A stretch of DNA of 64,000 nucleotides, from contig JAQIIU010000002.1 of assembly GCA_036946625.1 (NCBI GenBank), positions 1,054,001 through 1,118,000 of the forward strand. Direction: 5' to 3'. The DNA is from Methylorubrum populi (GTDB taxonomy: Bacteria; Pseudomonadota; Alphaproteobacteria; Rhizobiales; Beijerinckiaceae). Shown in pieces: positions 9,283-19,452 of the stretch. Position numbers and translations under genes: made by a program. The notes below the pieces were generated by a model. That model worked only from the letters and a program-made list of their open reading frames with translations, was not told the DNA's origin and did no database searches. Positions within the stretch are counted from its first letter, which is position 1; each line of letters starts with the position of its first letter.

Positions 9283-9399
9283 ATCGACCGGGAGCGCCAG
9301 CGTCACGGTGCAACCTGCGGCGGCACCTCGCTCTGTCAAGACTTGTATTAGGACGATTTTCCCTTAGCCTCCGATCGCTGTTCCGGTTCGGGTGGTGTC

Positions 9400-10227
9400 A
9401 TGGGAAAAGAACAAAACACGAACATATTCGACGATCTCGGGCGTGAGGCCGAACGCCTGCTCGCCGCTCTGGCGCCTGACGGCGCCTATGCCTTCCCGGA
9501 CCCGTGCGCGCCGGAAACCCTGATCGTGCGCGGCGGCGGGCGCGGCGTGTCGTTGGGTGCCGGGCGGTTTCCGGCACGGGCCGGCGAGGCGTTGGTGGCG
9601 GCCGATCTCGCGGCGCGGGACGACGGGCGGCGCAACCGGCTGGTGATCGGTGCGGCCGGGCGCGCGCGGCTTCGGCGGGCGGAGGCCTGCGGACCCGACA
9701 GCTTCCGGATGCAGCACCTCGCCGTGGTGCGGGAGGGGATGGGCGAGGCGGAGCGGCTGCGGGACGCGGCCGAGAGTCCGCTCGCCTGGATGGCGCGGCG
9801 GCGCGGACGCGACGGCGAGCCGATGATCGACGCCGCCGCCTTCGCGGCGGGCGAGCGCCTGCGCCACGACCTCGCCGCGGCGCAGATGCTGCCGCAGCTC
9901 TCGACCGACTGGACCGCCCCGAGGGTCGATGGCGGCGGACCGCGCGATCCGGCTTCCGCCTCCGACCGGACGATCGCCGCGCGCCAGGGCGTGGAACGCG
10001 CCCTCGCGGCGGTCGGCTCCGATCTCTCCGGGCTGCTGATCGACCTGTGCGGCTTCCTCAAGGGGCTGGAGCGGATCGAAGCGGAGCGGCGCTGGCCGGC
10101 CCGCTCGGCGAAAGTGGTCGCCCGCATCGCCCTCGGGCGGCTCGCCGAGCATTACGGGATCGAGCGGGCGGCGACTGGGCCGGAGCGGGCGCGCACCCGG
10201 TCGTGGCGCTCTCCGCGGATCGGCTGA
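9400..10227 (+). CDS. DUF6456 domain protein
   Basis: The 275-residue product has the alphaproteobacterial DUF6456 region (ESPLAWMARRRGRDGEPMIDAAAFAAGERLRHDL..., about residues 127-175, through GFLKGLERIEAERRWPARSAKVVARIALGRLAEHYG). The last part resembles a helix-turn-helix, so a DNA-binding role is plausible but unproven. The N-terminal third is variable. The ATG at 9400 is the first in frame after a stop. It converges on sufE, with a long hairpin between the two genes. Confidence 0.8.
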   Translation: MGKEQNTNIFDDLGREAERLLAALAPDGAYAFPDPCAPETLIVRGGGRGVSLGAGRFPARAGEALVAADLAARDDGRRNRLVIGAAGRARLRRAEACGPDSFRMQHLAVVREGMGEAERLRDAAESPLAWMARRRGRDGEPMIDAAAFAAGERLRHDLAAAQMLPQLSTDWTAPRVDGGGPRDPASASDRTIAARQGVERALAAVGSDLSGLLIDLCGFLKGLERIEAERRWPARSAKVVARIALGRLAEHYGIERAATGPERARTRSWRSPRIG

Positions 10228-10240
10228 CGGGACCGCCTTG

Positions 10241-10285
10241 GCCCGTCGGAAGGCGTGCCCTGCCGGAGCGCACCTTCCGACGGGC
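10241..10285. terminator. Bidirectional hairpin between DUF6456 gene and sufE
   Basis: A 13-bp perfect stem (GCCCGTCGGAAGG at 10241 and its complement at 10273) lies between convergent genes and touches the 3' end of sufE. There is no long T run. Confidence 0.55.
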
Positions 10286-10287
10286 GA

Positions 10288-10701
10288 TCAGGACACCCTG
10301 CCGGCGTCGCGCTGGATCTTCTCGACCATGGCACGGACGCCGTTCGAGCGCTTCGAGGTGACGTGCGCACCGAAATCGAGCTGCTTCAGGAGATCGAGCC
10401 CGTCGAGTTTCGCGGCCTGCTCCGGGCTCTTGCCGGAATACAGGGCGACCATCAGGGCGACGAAGCCCTTCACCAGATGCGAGTCGCTGTCGCCCACGAT
10501 CGTCAGTCGCCCGCCGTCTTCCTCGGCCGAGACGACGAGCCAGACCTGGCTCTCGCAGCCGCGGACGAGGTTCCGATCGGATTTCCACGCCTCCGGCATG
10601 GGCGGCAGCAGGCGGCCGAGCTCCATGACGTACACGAGCTGCTCGTGCGGATCGTCGATGAGCTCGAAGTTCTCGATGATGGTGTCGAGGTCGGGCAGCA
10701 T
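10288..10701 (-). CDS. sufE: SufE family cysteine desulfuration protein
   Basis: SufE accepts persulfide sulfur from the cysteine desulfurase SufS and passes it to the SufBCD scaffold for Fe-S cluster assembly in the cytoplasm. The 137-residue product has the invariant motif around Cys49 (NLVRGCESQVWL) and the family blocks ELGRLLPPMPE, SDSHLVKGFVALM and LDLLKQLDFGAHVTSKRSNG. The gene stands alone; no suf operon is in the window. Confidence 0.93.
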   Translation of the reverse strand: MLPDLDTIIENFELIDDPHEQLVYVMELGRLLPPMPEAWKSDRNLVRGCESQVWLVVSAEEDGGRLTIVGDSDSHLVKGFVALMVALYSGKSPEQAAKLDGLDLLKQLDFGAHVTSKRSNGVRAMVEKIQRDAGRVS

Positions 10702-10774
10702 GGCACTCGAATTCGAAAGGATCGGGAAACCGGCCCCGGATATAGCGAGCGCGGGCCCCGGCCGCGAGGCGCTC

Positions 10775-11845
10775 TCAGCGCAGGGCGGGCGGAAGCGAGG
10801 GCGGGACGTAGGCCCGCGCTTCGGGCAGTTGCAGCAGGAGCGGGTCGGCCGCCGTCGCCATGCCGCTCACCGCGATCTCGGCCTGGGCGGCGTAGGCGGC
10901 GATCAGGCGCGGGCCCAGCTTCGGCACGCCCTCCCGCCCCTCGGCGGCGGCTTCACCGGCCTCCGAGACGATCGAGAGCCGCACCGGCGCACCGATGCCG
11001 GCATCGATGCGGATGGCGATGCAGCAGATCTCGGTCGTGGTATCGAGGCATTCGGCGACGATCTCGGCCACGATCATGCCCAGCGCGTTGGCGGTGCGGG
11101 GCTCGACGAGGCTCGTGCCGTCGCCCTCGACGGAGACCCCGATCCGCCCTGCCCGGCGCAGTTGCCCGAGGCCCGAGGCGAGCCGGCGGAGATAGTCGCG
11201 CAGATCGATCGAGGCGATGTGGGGCGCCTCGTGCAGGTGCTGCTGCACCAGGGCGATCGCCCGCACCCGCTGCCCCAGGGCATCGAAGCTGCCGCGGCAT
11301 GGTTCCGGCGCGGCGCGGCCGTAGAGGCCGATCAGGCTGACCATCACCTGGAGGTTGTTGCGCACCCGGTGATAGATTTCCGCCAGTAGCGTCTCCTTCT
11401 CGATCAGGGCGCGCTCGGCATGCTCCTCGGCGTTCTTGCGGTCGGTGATGTCGAAGCAGGAACCGAGATAGCCCTGGAAGACGCCCTTCTCCTCCAGCGG
11501 CCGGCCGGTATCGAGCAGCCAGCGATAGGCCCCGTCGTGGCGGCGCAGGCGGTATTCCACGGTGAAGGGCAGGCGCGATTCGAGGGCCCGGGCCACGATC
11601 TCGGCGTGGCGCTCGAAATCGTCCGGGTGCAGGCCCCTGCGCCAGCCGTCGCCGATCTCGTCGGCGAGGGGACGGCCGGTGAACTGGAGCCAGCACTCGT
11701 TGTGGTAGGTGGAGCAACCGGAATCGTCCGTGCGCCACATCATCAGCGGCACATGGTCGGCGAAGCGGCGAAAACCGTCGCCCAAGTCGAACGGAGCCTC
11801 CCCGCCCGTCCTCGAAAAGCCGCCCGCTGGCGTGTCAGCACCCAT
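10775..11845 (-). CDS. PAS-domain HisKA_2/HWE-type sensor histidine kinase
   Basis: The 356-residue soluble kinase has one PAS domain (about residues 20-140, FADHVPLMMWRTDDSGCSTYHNECWLQFTGRPL...). A dimerisation/phosphoacceptor block of the HisKA_2 type follows, with the His in EIYHRVRNNLQVMVSLIGLYGR. The ATP-binding domain is rather divergent (N-box near TANALGMIVAEIVAE). Such kinases often feed the general stress response in Hyphomicrobiales. An upstream TTG at 11941 would add 32 residues; the ATG at 11845 is preferred. No intact receiver gene adjoins it, but a receiver remnant lies about 155 bases upstream on the same strand. Confidence 0.85.
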   Translation of the reverse strand: MGADTPAGGFSRTGGEAPFDLGDGFRRFADHVPLMMWRTDDSGCSTYHNECWLQFTGRPLADEIGDGWRRGLHPDDFERHAEIVARALESRLPFTVEYRLRRHDGAYRWLLDTGRPLEEKGVFQGYLGSCFDITDRKNAEEHAERALIEKETLLAEIYHRVRNNLQVMVSLIGLYGRAAPEPCRGSFDALGQRVRAIALVQQHLHEAPHIASIDLRDYLRRLASGLGQLRRAGRIGVSVEGDGTSLVEPRTANALGMIVAEIVAECLDTTTEICCIAIRIDAGIGAPVRLSIVSEAGEAAAEGREGVPKLGPRLIAAYAAQAEIAVSGMATAADPLLLQLPEARAYVPPSLPPALR

Positions 11846-11999
11846 TCCGCTCGTCTGTTCGCTCGCTGTGCCGCCTGAAAACGATCGTGTCTCGCGGCCG
11901 GTCAACGTCCGCGGTGTTGGGCCGTTCCGGGCTGTCCACAAGTCGACAAATCCGTCAGGACGGACAAGCCTCCGCCGCGGCCTGCGGTCAAGCTCCGAT

Positions 12000-12074
12000 T
12001 CACGAATGCTCGACCACCTCCCGGATGCGCGTCGCCAGAAGCGCGACCGGGAAGGGTTTCGTGATCATCCCCGG
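12000..12074 (-). pseudogene. Response-regulator receiver remnant
   Basis: The frame ending at base 12000 finishes PGMITKPFPVALLATRIREVVEHS, which looks like the last strand and helix of a CheY-type receiver domain (the Lys-Pro-Phe motif and the following amphipathic helix). Nothing upstream in this frame (to 12284) resembles the rest of a receiver, so it seems to be a decayed gene. The surrounding stretch 11846-12660 otherwise shows no credible gene. Confidence 0.4.
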
Positions 12075-12660
12075 GCCGGGGTCGAGTGGGCCGCCGAACG
12101 TTTGACTCGAATTCCTCGTGCCGGCTTTCTCGGGCCGGCGGCTCGAATCACCGCGGGTCTCGACCGGCATTCGCCCGCTCCGGCCTCGGTTGCACACGAA
12201 GCGGCGGCCAGCCCACTCAGCCGAAAGGCACAAAACCCGAAAAAGCGGTATTCGCCGCTCCGCCGACCCGGGAAATCGCGTCATGTCGCACGAGATCTGG
12301 TCTTGTTTTGCACTGCAATAGGTTCAATCGGCCTCTCGTCACCGGTGCCGCCGGCAAAATGCCATCGAGCTCTTGCCTCGCCGGGCAAGACATGCATTGT
12401 ACTTGTCGTCCGCCGCAGATCCAGCGGGAGAGCCCAGTTCGGCCATTGCCGCCGTTCATGGCGTCGAGGAGCGACCGCCCCCGGAAGCTTCGAGGCACAA
12501 TCCCGCAAGGATTGGACGATCTGGAGGGTGGCGCCCCGGCGCCGCGCCGAAGGACCCAGCCCGGCCGAAGCGCCGGAGGGTCCCCAGGAACCCATGACAG
12601 AGGGGGGCACGAAATGCTGGGCGCGGGCATTTCGAAGGCCCGCATGTCGTGGGGAGCACG

Positions 12661-13170
12661 ATGGACACGGATGATTTCGCCTACGATTTCGACGCACCGG
12701 ACTCGGACTGGAATCACGAGCCGTCGCGGGCCGATCTGTTCCGGCAGATCGACGCGCCGCTCTATACCACCGATTCCGACGGCTGGCTGACCTACTACAA
12801 CGAGGCTGCCGCGGAGCTGTGGGGCTTCCGTCCCGTCCTCGGAAAAGCCCGCTGGTGCGGATCCTGGCGGCTATTCGAGACGGATGGGACGCCTCTGCCG
12901 CACGACCGCTCGCCCATGGCGCTGGCGCTCGCGGGCGAGCGCGCCGTGCGTGGCGTCCAGATCGGCCTCGAACGACCCGACGGGACGCGGATGGGCTTCA
13001 TGCCCTACCCGACCCTGCTGCGCGATCGCACCGGCGCCGTCACCGGCGGCTCCAACATCCTGCTCAAGGTCGAGCGCCCGAGCCTGCGCGTCCCCTTTCG
13101 CGGCACGCTCCGCGGCCGGCCGACCCTCCGCGCTGCCCGAGTCGCGGGCATGCACAGATGTTCGGCGTGA
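12661..13170 (+). CDS. Lone PAS-domain protein
   Basis: The 169-residue protein has a PAS fold from about residue 25 (LFRQIDAPLYTTDSDGWLTYYNEAAAELWGF, then GSWRLFETDGTPLPHDRSPMALAL) to the final strand GAVTGGSNILLKVE. The basic tail of about 40 residues has no recognised domain. There is no kinase or other output domain, so it may be a stand-alone sensor or a fragment of a former kinase. GGGGAG lies 7 bases before the ATG at 12661. Confidence 0.7.
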   Translation: MDTDDFAYDFDAPDSDWNHEPSRADLFRQIDAPLYTTDSDGWLTYYNEAAAELWGFRPVLGKARWCGSWRLFETDGTPLPHDRSPMALALAGERAVRGVQIGLERPDGTRMGFMPYPTLLRDRTGAVTGGSNILLKVERPSLRVPFRGTLRGRPTLRAARVAGMHRCSA

Positions 13171-13268
13171 CGTTGCCGGAGGCGTCCGCGGAACCCACCT
13201 CGTTCGGGCGGGGCGGTCCCGAAAGCTTCTTCCCGGGTCGTCCCACGGCTTGAGAGAAGGAGGACATC

Positions 13269-13433
13269 ATGGCGACCGACACCAACTGGAGCCTCGACGC
13301 CGTGCAGAGCCTGCGCAGCATGGCCCGTGAGGGCGTGCCGGTCTCCGTCATCAGCCTGCGGCTGAAGCGGCCGGTCGATGCGGTGAGCGCCAAGCTCGCC
13401 GAACTCGGCATCACCCCCAAGCTCGAACGTTGA
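13269..13433 (+). CDS. Small HTH-like hypothetical protein (54 aa)
   Basis: A 54-residue frame is preceded by a strong AAGGAGG Shine-Dalgarno 5 bases from the ATG. The product (WSLDAVQSLRSMAREGVPVS, then VISLRLKRPVDAVSAKLAELG) has the rhythm of a small helix-turn-helix of the SANT/GcrA-like kind. It is followed at once by a hairpin and then by the convergent gloA. The function is unknown. Confidence 0.65.
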   Translation: MATDTNWSLDAVQSLRSMAREGVPVSVISLRLKRPVDAVSAKLAELGITPKLER

Positions 13434-13442
13434 CCGGATACG

Positions 13443-13477
13443 GCCGGGCCCCGCCGTCACGGCGCGGGGTGCCCGGC
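13443..13477. terminator. Hairpin between small HTH gene and gloA
   Basis: A G+C-only stem (GCCGGGCCCC / GGGG-T-GCCCGGC, one bulged T) sits between two convergent genes. There is no T run. Confidence 0.45.
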
Positions 13478-13485
13478 TGGCCGCC

Positions 13486-13926
13486 TCACCAGCTTCCGGT
13501 ATTCTCCATGGAAGCCCAGGGCTCCTGCGGCGGCTTCGAGCCGCCCTTCTGCAGGATCTCGATGGAGATGCCGTCGGGCGAGCGCACGAAGGCCATGTGC
13601 CCGTCGCGCGGCGGGCGGTTGATGGTGACGCCCGCATCCCTCAGCCGCTGGCAGAAGGCGTAGATGTCGTCGACCTGATAGGCGAGATGCCCGAAATTGC
13701 GCCCGCCGGAATACGCCTCCGGATCCCAGTTGTAGGTCAACTCGATCAGGGGCGACTTGCTCGATTCGGCGCGCGCCGCGTCCCCGGGCGCCGCGAGGAA
13801 GACGAGGGTGAAGCGGCCCTTCTCGTTCTCGACCCGCCGGACCTCCTTGAGACCGAAGGTGTCGACGTAGAAGGCGAGCGCGCGGTCGAGATCCGCCACG
13901 CGGACCATCGTGTGCAGGTATTCCAT
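13486..13926 (-). CDS. gloA: Lactoylglutathione lyase (glyoxalase I)
   Basis: The 146-residue protein belongs to the vicinal-oxygen-chelate fold. It isomerises the methylglyoxal-glutathione hemithioacetal to S-lactoylglutathione. It starts [20 protein letters not shown], with a metal His in the first module. It continues with [28 protein letters not shown], and the last metal Glu is in [11 protein letters not shown]. Two VOC modules are visible, at about 3-65 and 75-130. Length and motifs match the family. Confidence 0.9.
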   Translation of the reverse strand: MEYLHTMVRVADLDRALAFYVDTFGLKEVRRVENEKGRFTLVFLAAPGDAARAESSKSPLIELTYNWDPEAYSGGRNFGHLAYQVDDIYAFCQRLRDAGVTINRPPRDGHMAFVRSPDGISIEILQKGGSKPPQEPWASMENTGSW

Positions 13927-14097
13927 GATTAGCGGTTTCCTTCCGACCGCCGCCTATCTGGGCGAGGCGCGGGGCGCGTCAATCGCAGCGTCCTCCCGCC
14001 TCAGGGCAATGGCACGTTGCCTCCCGTGTTCACGCGCCGCACAAGGACGCGGGACCGCCGGTCCGAAACACCGCCCGGCCGCACGGGGAACGCTGGC

Positions 14098-16728
14098 ATG
14101 CGCACCGAGACGCCTCCGACCGTCCACCTCGAGGATTACCGCCCGAGCGACCACCTGATCGATCGGGTCGAACTCGACGTGCGCCTCGATCCGCACGACA
14201 CCCGCGTGACCGCGACGCTGGCGCTCCGCCCGAACCCGGCGGGGCGCGCGGGCGCGCCCCTCGTCCTCGACGGCGACGACCTGACGCTGCTGGCGCTCGA
14301 CCTCGACGGGCAGGCGCCCGCGCCGGACGCCTACCGGGCCGATCCGTCGGGCTTGACGCTGCACGCGCCGCCGCGGCGGCCGTTCACGCTGCGGATCGAG
14401 ACGCGGCTCGACCCCACGGCCAACACGAAGCTGATGGGCCTCTACCGCTCCGGCGGCGTCTACTGCACCCAGTGCGAGGCCGACGGCTTCCGGCGCATCA
14501 CCTATTTCCTCGACCGGCCGGACGTGCTCTCGGTCTACACCACCCGGATCGAGGCGGAGCGAGAGGCCGCCCCCGTCCTGCTCGGCAACGGGAATCCGGT
14601 CGAGGCGGGCGCGATCGCCGGCACGGGCCGGCACTACGCGGTCTGGCACGATCCGCACGCGAAGCCCGCCTACCTGTTCGCCCTGGTCGGCGGATGCCTC
14701 GACCGGGTGGCCAGGCGCTTCACCACGATGGAGGGGCGCGCGGTCGAGATCGCGGTCTATGTCGAGCCGGGCAAGGGCGACCGGGCCGCCTACGCGCTCG
14801 ACGCGGTCGAGCGCTCCATGGCCTGGGACGAGACCGCCTTCGGCCGCGCCTACGACCTCGACGTGTTCAACGTCGTCGCCGTCTCCGACTTCAACATGGG
14901 GGCGATGGAGAACAAGGGCCTCAACATCTTCAACGACAAGTACGTGCTCGCGTCGCCTGAGACCGCGACCGACGCGGACTACGCGGCGATCGAGGCGATC
15001 ATCGCCCACGAGTACTTCCACAACTGGTCGGGCAACCGCGTCACCTGCCGCGACTGGTTCCAGCTCTGCCTGAAGGAGGGTCTCACCGTCTTCCGCGACC
15101 AGGAATTCTCCTCGGACATGCGCTCGCGCGCCGTCCACCGGATCGCCGAGGTACGGACCCTGCGCGCCCGCCAGTTCCCGGAGGATGCGGGCCCGCTCGC
15201 CCACCCGGTGCGGCCGAAGCGATATGCCGAGATCAACAACTTCTACACGGCCACCGTCTACGAGAAGGGCGCCGAGATCGTGCGGATGCTGCGCACCCTG
15301 ATCGGCGAGGCGGCGTTCCGCCAAGGCATGGACCGCTACTTCGCCGACAACGACGGCACCGCCGCCACCGTCGAGGACTTCTTGCGGGCGTTCGAGGCGG
15401 TCACCGGCCGCGATCTGGCGCGCTTCGCCGAATGGTACGAGCGGCCGGGCACCCCGCGGGTGGCCGTCGCCGGCCACTACGACGCCCGCGCGCGGACCTA
15501 TCGCCTGGAATTCCGCCAGACCCGGCCGGGCGCCGGAGCGGACGCACCGCCGCTCGTCATCCCCGTCGGCCTCGGCCTCGTCGGCGCCGACGGCCCGCTC
15601 GCGGCGGCGAGCGAGCGGGTCGTGGACGGCGTGTTCGTCCTCGACACGGCCGAGGACACGCTGACCTTCGAGAACGTGGCGGCCGTGCCGGTGCCCTCGC
15701 TGTTCCGCGACTTCTCGGCGCCGGTGCGCGTGGAGCGCGCGCTCGACGACGCCGCGCGCCTGACCCTGCTTCGCCACGACCCGGATCCGTTCAACCGCTG
15801 GGAGGCGGCCCAGCGGGTCGCCCTGGGCCTGATGACCACGCAGGTGCGCGGCGGCGACGCGAGCGCGGCGACGGACCTCTTCGCCGCCGCGCTCGACGCC
15901 TTCCTCGACGCGGAGGCCCTGCGCGACCCGGCTTTCGCCGCCCAGATCCTGGCCCTGCCGAGCGAGGGCGACGTCGCCGACGAGATCGGCACGGAGATCG
16001 ATCCCGACGCCATCTTCCGCGCCCGCCGCGACCTGCGCCGCCGCCTCGGCGCCGGTCTGCGCCGGCGTCTGACGAGCCTGCGCGAGACCCTGGCGGAGCC
16101 GGCCGGAGCGCCGTTCTCGCCGGATGCGGCCTCCGCCGGCCGGCGGGCGCTGCGCAACGCCGCCCTCGACGGGATCGCCGCGGCCGACGCCGAGGTCGGC
16201 ACCGCCCTGGCGCAGGCGCAGATCGCGCGCGCCACCAACATGACCGACCGTCTCGCGGGGCTCGCCACCCTCGCGCTGCTGCCGGGCGAGGCCCGCGAGG
16301 CGGCGTTGGCCGCCTTCGCCGAGCGTGACGCGGGCGAGCCCCTGGTGCTCGACAAGTGGTTCGCGATCCAGGCCACCATCCCCGAAGAAGGAACCGTCGC
16401 GCGCATCCGCCGCCTGCAGGGCCACCCGGCCTTCGCCATGACGAATCCGAACCGCGTGCGCTCCCTCGTCGGCAGCTTCAGCCTCGCCAACCCGACACAG
16501 TTCAACCGCCCCGACGGGGCCGGCTACGACCTCGTGGCCGAGACCGTGCTGGCCCTCGACGGCACCAATCCGCAGGTCGCCGCGCGCCTGATGACCGCCT
16601 TCGGCTCCTGGCGCCGCCTCGAACCGGTGCGTCGGGCGGCAGCCGAGTCGGCCCTGCGTCGCATCGTTGCCACGCCCGGGCTTTCTCGTGACGCGGCCGA
16701 TATCGGGACACGAAGCTTGGCCGGCTAG
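14098..16728 (+). CDS. pepN: Aminopeptidase N (M1 family)
   Basis: This zinc metallopeptidase removes N-terminal residues from peptides in the cytoplasm. The 876-residue length fits the PepN group. The exopeptidase motif GAMEN is at residues 268-272. The zinc site HEYFH covers residues 304-308, with the third ligand Glu327 in LKEGLT. The N-terminal beta-saddle and C-terminal helical cap (alanyl aminopeptidase type, ending near NPTQFNRPDGAGY) are both present. The start ATG at 14098 gives MRTETPPTVHLEDYRPSDHLID, typical of alphaproteobacterial PepN. Confidence 0.95.
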   Translation: MRTETPPTVHLEDYRPSDHLIDRVELDVRLDPHDTRVTATLALRPNPAGRAGAPLVLDGDDLTLLALDLDGQAPAPDAYRADPSGLTLHAPPRRPFTLRIETRLDPTANTKLMGLYRSGGVYCTQCEADGFRRITYFLDRPDVLSVYTTRIEAEREAAPVLLGNGNPVEAGAIAGTGRHYAVWHDPHAKPAYLFALVGGCLDRVARRFTTMEGRAVEIAVYVEPGKGDRAAYALDAVERSMAWDETAFGRAYDLDVFNVVAVSDFNMGAMENKGLNIFNDKYVLASPETATDADYAAIEAIIAHEYFHNWSGNRVTCRDWFQLCLKEGLTVFRDQEFSSDMRSRAVHRIAEVRTLRARQFPEDAGPLAHPVRPKRYAEINNFYTATVYEKGAEIVRMLRTLIGEAAFRQGMDRYFADNDGTAATVEDFLRAFEAVTGRDLARFAEWYERPGTPRVAVAGHYDARARTYRLEFRQTRPGAGADAPPLVIPVGLGLVGADGPLAAASERVVDGVFVLDTAEDTLTFENVAAVPVPSLFRDFSAPVRVERALDDAARLTLLRHDPDPFNRWEAAQRVALGLMTTQVRGGDASAATDLFAAALDAFLDAEALRDPAFAAQILALPSEGDVADEIGTEIDPDAIFRARRDLRRRLGAGLRRRLTSLRETLAEPAGAPFSPDAASAGRRALRNAALDGIAAADAEVGTALAQAQIARATNMTDRLAGLATLALLPGEAREAALAAFAERDAGEPLVLDKWFAIQATIPEEGTVARIRRLQGHPAFAMTNPNRVRSLVGSFSLANPTQFNRPDGAGYDLVAETVLALDGTNPQVAARLMTAFGSWRRLEPVRRAAAESALRRIVATPGLSRDAADIGTRSLAG

Positions 16729-16925
16729 CTAACGTTCTGTCGAGGAACGCGTTTCCACGACTCGCGGGCCGCGCCGCGGCCATGAAGAGCCGCGGCGAGT
16801 CAATCCAGCGCTCCAAAAACGGCGTGGACAAACGCCCGCCCCCGATGTCCAATGTGAATACGATTCGGAACAGCCGGTGCGGCCCCGGCCGAAGCGCCGT
16901 TCTCAGCCAGTGCAGAGGTGTCGAT

Positions 16926-19286
16926 ATGCCGGGGGCGGTCTCCGCGTCCCTGTCCGCACGTGCGCGCGCGGACACGATCCTCGGGATCCAGCGTACGACC
17001 GGCACCGCTCAGGCCCGTCTCATCCGGGCCGAGACGTGGCTGCGCTACGCGCTCCCCGCCCTGCTGACCGTGTTCATGCTCACGCTGCTCGGCGTGGCGG
17101 TGATCCAGTTGCGCGGGCGCCACGAGGAGGCGATGCGCGTCGCCAGCCGCGAGGCCGAAGCCTTCGCCCGCCTCGCCGCCCTGGCACTCTCGACGGCCCC
17201 GGCCGCCGGCGAGACCCGTCTCGACCGGGTTCTGCCGGTCCACCTGCTGCCGGCCGGCTGCGAGGTTCTGGCGATCGGGCCGAACGGTCGGATCCGCGCC
17301 GCCTTTCCCCATCCCGTCGTCGCCGCCACCTTCACCGACTATCTCGCCGAGGGCGAGCCGATCGCGATCCTGGGCGAGAGCGCCGGTGCCATGATCGTGG
17401 GTCTCCAGGGCGGCGGACAGGCCGTCGTCGCGGCCCGCCGCCTGTCCGACGGATCGGGACAGGTCGCCGTCGTCCAGAGGTTCGAGCCGATCACCGCCGA
17501 GTGGTGGCGGAGGCTCTGGCACCACGCCGTCACGCTCTCGGCGATCGGCCTCGTGCTGGCGGGGATGGCCGTCGCCTACATTCTCCAGACCCGGCGGGCG
17601 CAGGCGGCGGACGAGGTCTGCGAACTCGTCAAGCAGCGCCTCGACACGGCGCTCGGCCGCGGGCGCTGCGGCCTGTGGGACTGGGACATCGCCCGAGGCA
17701 CCATCTTCTGGTCCGATTCGATGTATGCCCTGCTGGGCTACACCCCGGAGAAGGTTCTCCTGTCCTTCGGCGACGTGAACGCCCTGCTGCACGCGGAGGA
17801 CGGCGACCTCTACGGCCTCGCCCGCCACCTCGCGGCGAGCCACGCCACGGTCGACCACGAGTTCCGCATCCGCGACGCCGCCGGCGCGTGGATCTGGCTG
17901 CGCACCCGCGCCGAGATCGTCGAGGACGCGGTCGACGGCAGCCGCCACCTCGTCGGCATCGCCATGGACGTCACCGAGCAGCGCCGCCTCGCCGAGTTCA
18001 CCGCCACCGCCGACATGCGCCTGCGCGACGCGGTCGAGGCGATCTCCGAGGCCTTCGTGCTGTGGGACGCCGGCAACCGGCTGGTGCTGTGCAACTCGAA
18101 GTTCCGCGCCCTGCACGCGCTCTCGAACGAGGACGCGGTGCCGGGCCGGCGCTACGACGAGATCATGGGCCGCGGCGCCCTCCCCCCCGTGCGCCGGGGC
18201 ATACCGGGGGCCGAGCGCGGCCATGCCCGCACCTTCGAGGTGGAATTGGCGGACGGCCGCTGGCTCCAGGTCAGCGAGCGGCGCACCAAGGACGGCGGCT
18301 ACGTCTCGGTCGGCACCGACATCACCAGCCTGAAGCGACATCAGGAGCAGCTCGTCGCCTCGGAGCGCGAGCTGATCGAGACGGTCAAGGATCTCAAGCG
18401 CTCCCGCCGCACCCTGGAGCACCAGACGCAGCAGCTCGCCGACCTGGCCGAGCGCCATCTCGACCAGAAGGCCCGGGCCGAGATCGCCAACCAGGCCAAG
18501 TCCGAATTCCTGGCCAACATGAGCCACGAATTGCGCACGCCGCTCAACGCCATCATGGGCTTCGCCGAGCTGATGGAGAGCGAGGTCTACGGCGCGCTGG
18601 GCTCCCCCCGCTACGCCGACTATTGCCGCGACATCCAGCAGAGCGGCACCTACCTGCTCTCGGTCATCGACGACATCCTGCACATGTCGCGCATCGAGGC
18701 GAAGCGGGTGAAGCTGGTTCGCCGCGACCTCGCCCTCGACAACGCGATCTCCGCCGCGGTGCTGCTGGTCGCCAAGGAGGCCGCCACCAAGTCCGTCGCC
18801 ATCGACATCGAGCTCGCCGGCCAGCTCCAGGTGCTGGCGGACGAGCGGGCGCTGCAGCAGATCCTGCTCAACATCGTCCAGAACGCGGTGAAGTTCACGC
18901 CGGAGGGCGGGCGGATCGCCCTGCGCGGGCGGCCCTGCAACGGCTTCGTCCACCTGTTCATCGGCGATACCGGCATCGGCATCCCCAAATCGGCGATCTC
19001 CAAGCTCGGGCGGCCGTTCGAGCAGGTCGAGACCAACCTCACCCGCAGCTACAAGGGATCGGGCCTCGGCCTCGCCATCGCCCGCTCCACCGCCGAACTG
19101 CACGGCGGCTCCCTGCGCATCCGCTCGGAGGAGGGCGTCGGCACCATGGTGCTGGTGCGCCTGCCGATGCCGACCCCCGCCCGCCTCGCCGAGATCGCCC
19201 GCGAGGCCGAGCGGGACACGCTCACCGCCATCGGCGAACTGGCGGGCGCGAGCCGGGCCAGGAGGGCAGCGCTCCCGGCACTGTGA
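16926..19286 (+). CDS. Membrane-bound PAS sensor histidine kinase
   Basis: The 786-residue kinase has two transmembrane segments (about 41-62 and 199-221) enclosing a roughly 135-residue periplasmic domain. A PAS domain follows at about 238-350 ([24 protein letters not shown]), then a second, more divergent PAS (about 370-480). A short coiled coil leads to HisKA with His534 in [19 protein letters not shown] and a HATPase domain with N, G1 and G2 boxes ([27 protein letters not shown]). The layout resembles PleC/DivJ-like kinases of alphaproteobacteria, but the substrate regulator cannot be named. No regulator gene is adjacent. An ATG at 16782 would add 48 unlikely residues. Confidence 0.88.
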   Translation: MPGAVSASLSARARADTILGIQRTTGTAQARLIRAETWLRYALPALLTVFMLTLLGVAVIQLRGRHEEAMRVASREAEAFARLAALALSTAPAAGETRLDRVLPVHLLPAGCEVLAIGPNGRIRAAFPHPVVAATFTDYLAEGEPIAILGESAGAMIVGLQGGGQAVVAARRLSDGSGQVAVVQRFEPITAEWWRRLWHHAVTLSAIGLVLAGMAVAYILQTRRAQAADEVCELVKQRLDTALGRGRCGLWDWDIARGTIFWSDSMYALLGYTPEKVLLSFGDVNALLHAEDGDLYGLARHLAASHATVDHEFRIRDAAGAWIWLRTRAEIVEDAVDGSRHLVGIAMDVTEQRRLAEFTATADMRLRDAVEAISEAFVLWDAGNRLVLCNSKFRALHALSNEDAVPGRRYDEIMGRGALPPVRRGIPGAERGHARTFEVELADGRWLQVSERRTKDGGYVSVGTDITSLKRHQEQLVASERELIETVKDLKRSRRTLEHQTQQLADLAERHLDQKARAEIANQAKSEFLANMSHELRTPLNAIMGFAELMESEVYGALGSPRYADYCRDIQQSGTYLLSVIDDILHMSRIEAKRVKLVRRDLALDNAISAAVLLVAKEAATKSVAIDIELAGQLQVLADERALQQILLNIVQNAVKFTPEGGRIALRGRPCNGFVHLFIGDTGIGIPKSAISKLGRPFEQVETNLTRSYKGSGLGLAIARSTAELHGGSLRIRSEEGVGTMVLVRLPMPTPARLAEIAREAERDTLTAIGELAGASRARRAALPAL

Positions 19287-19452
19287 AGGTCGGGCCTCGC
19301 GCATCGCCCCGGAAACCGGCTCCAGCCGGACCCGCGTCTGGCCGGCCGATTGCATCTTCGGCGGCGATGCGCCTTCCGGTCTGAAGCCCGGCCGGGCGTG
19401 CCATCGGCCGCTTCCGGCTCGCTGCCCTTCGTTCTTGCTGGAAAATTACCTC

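Noticed and set aside
13954..16425. Long minus-strand open frame opposite pepN
   Set aside because: Low-complexity product without motifs, fully covered by a clear aminopeptidase N on the other strand.
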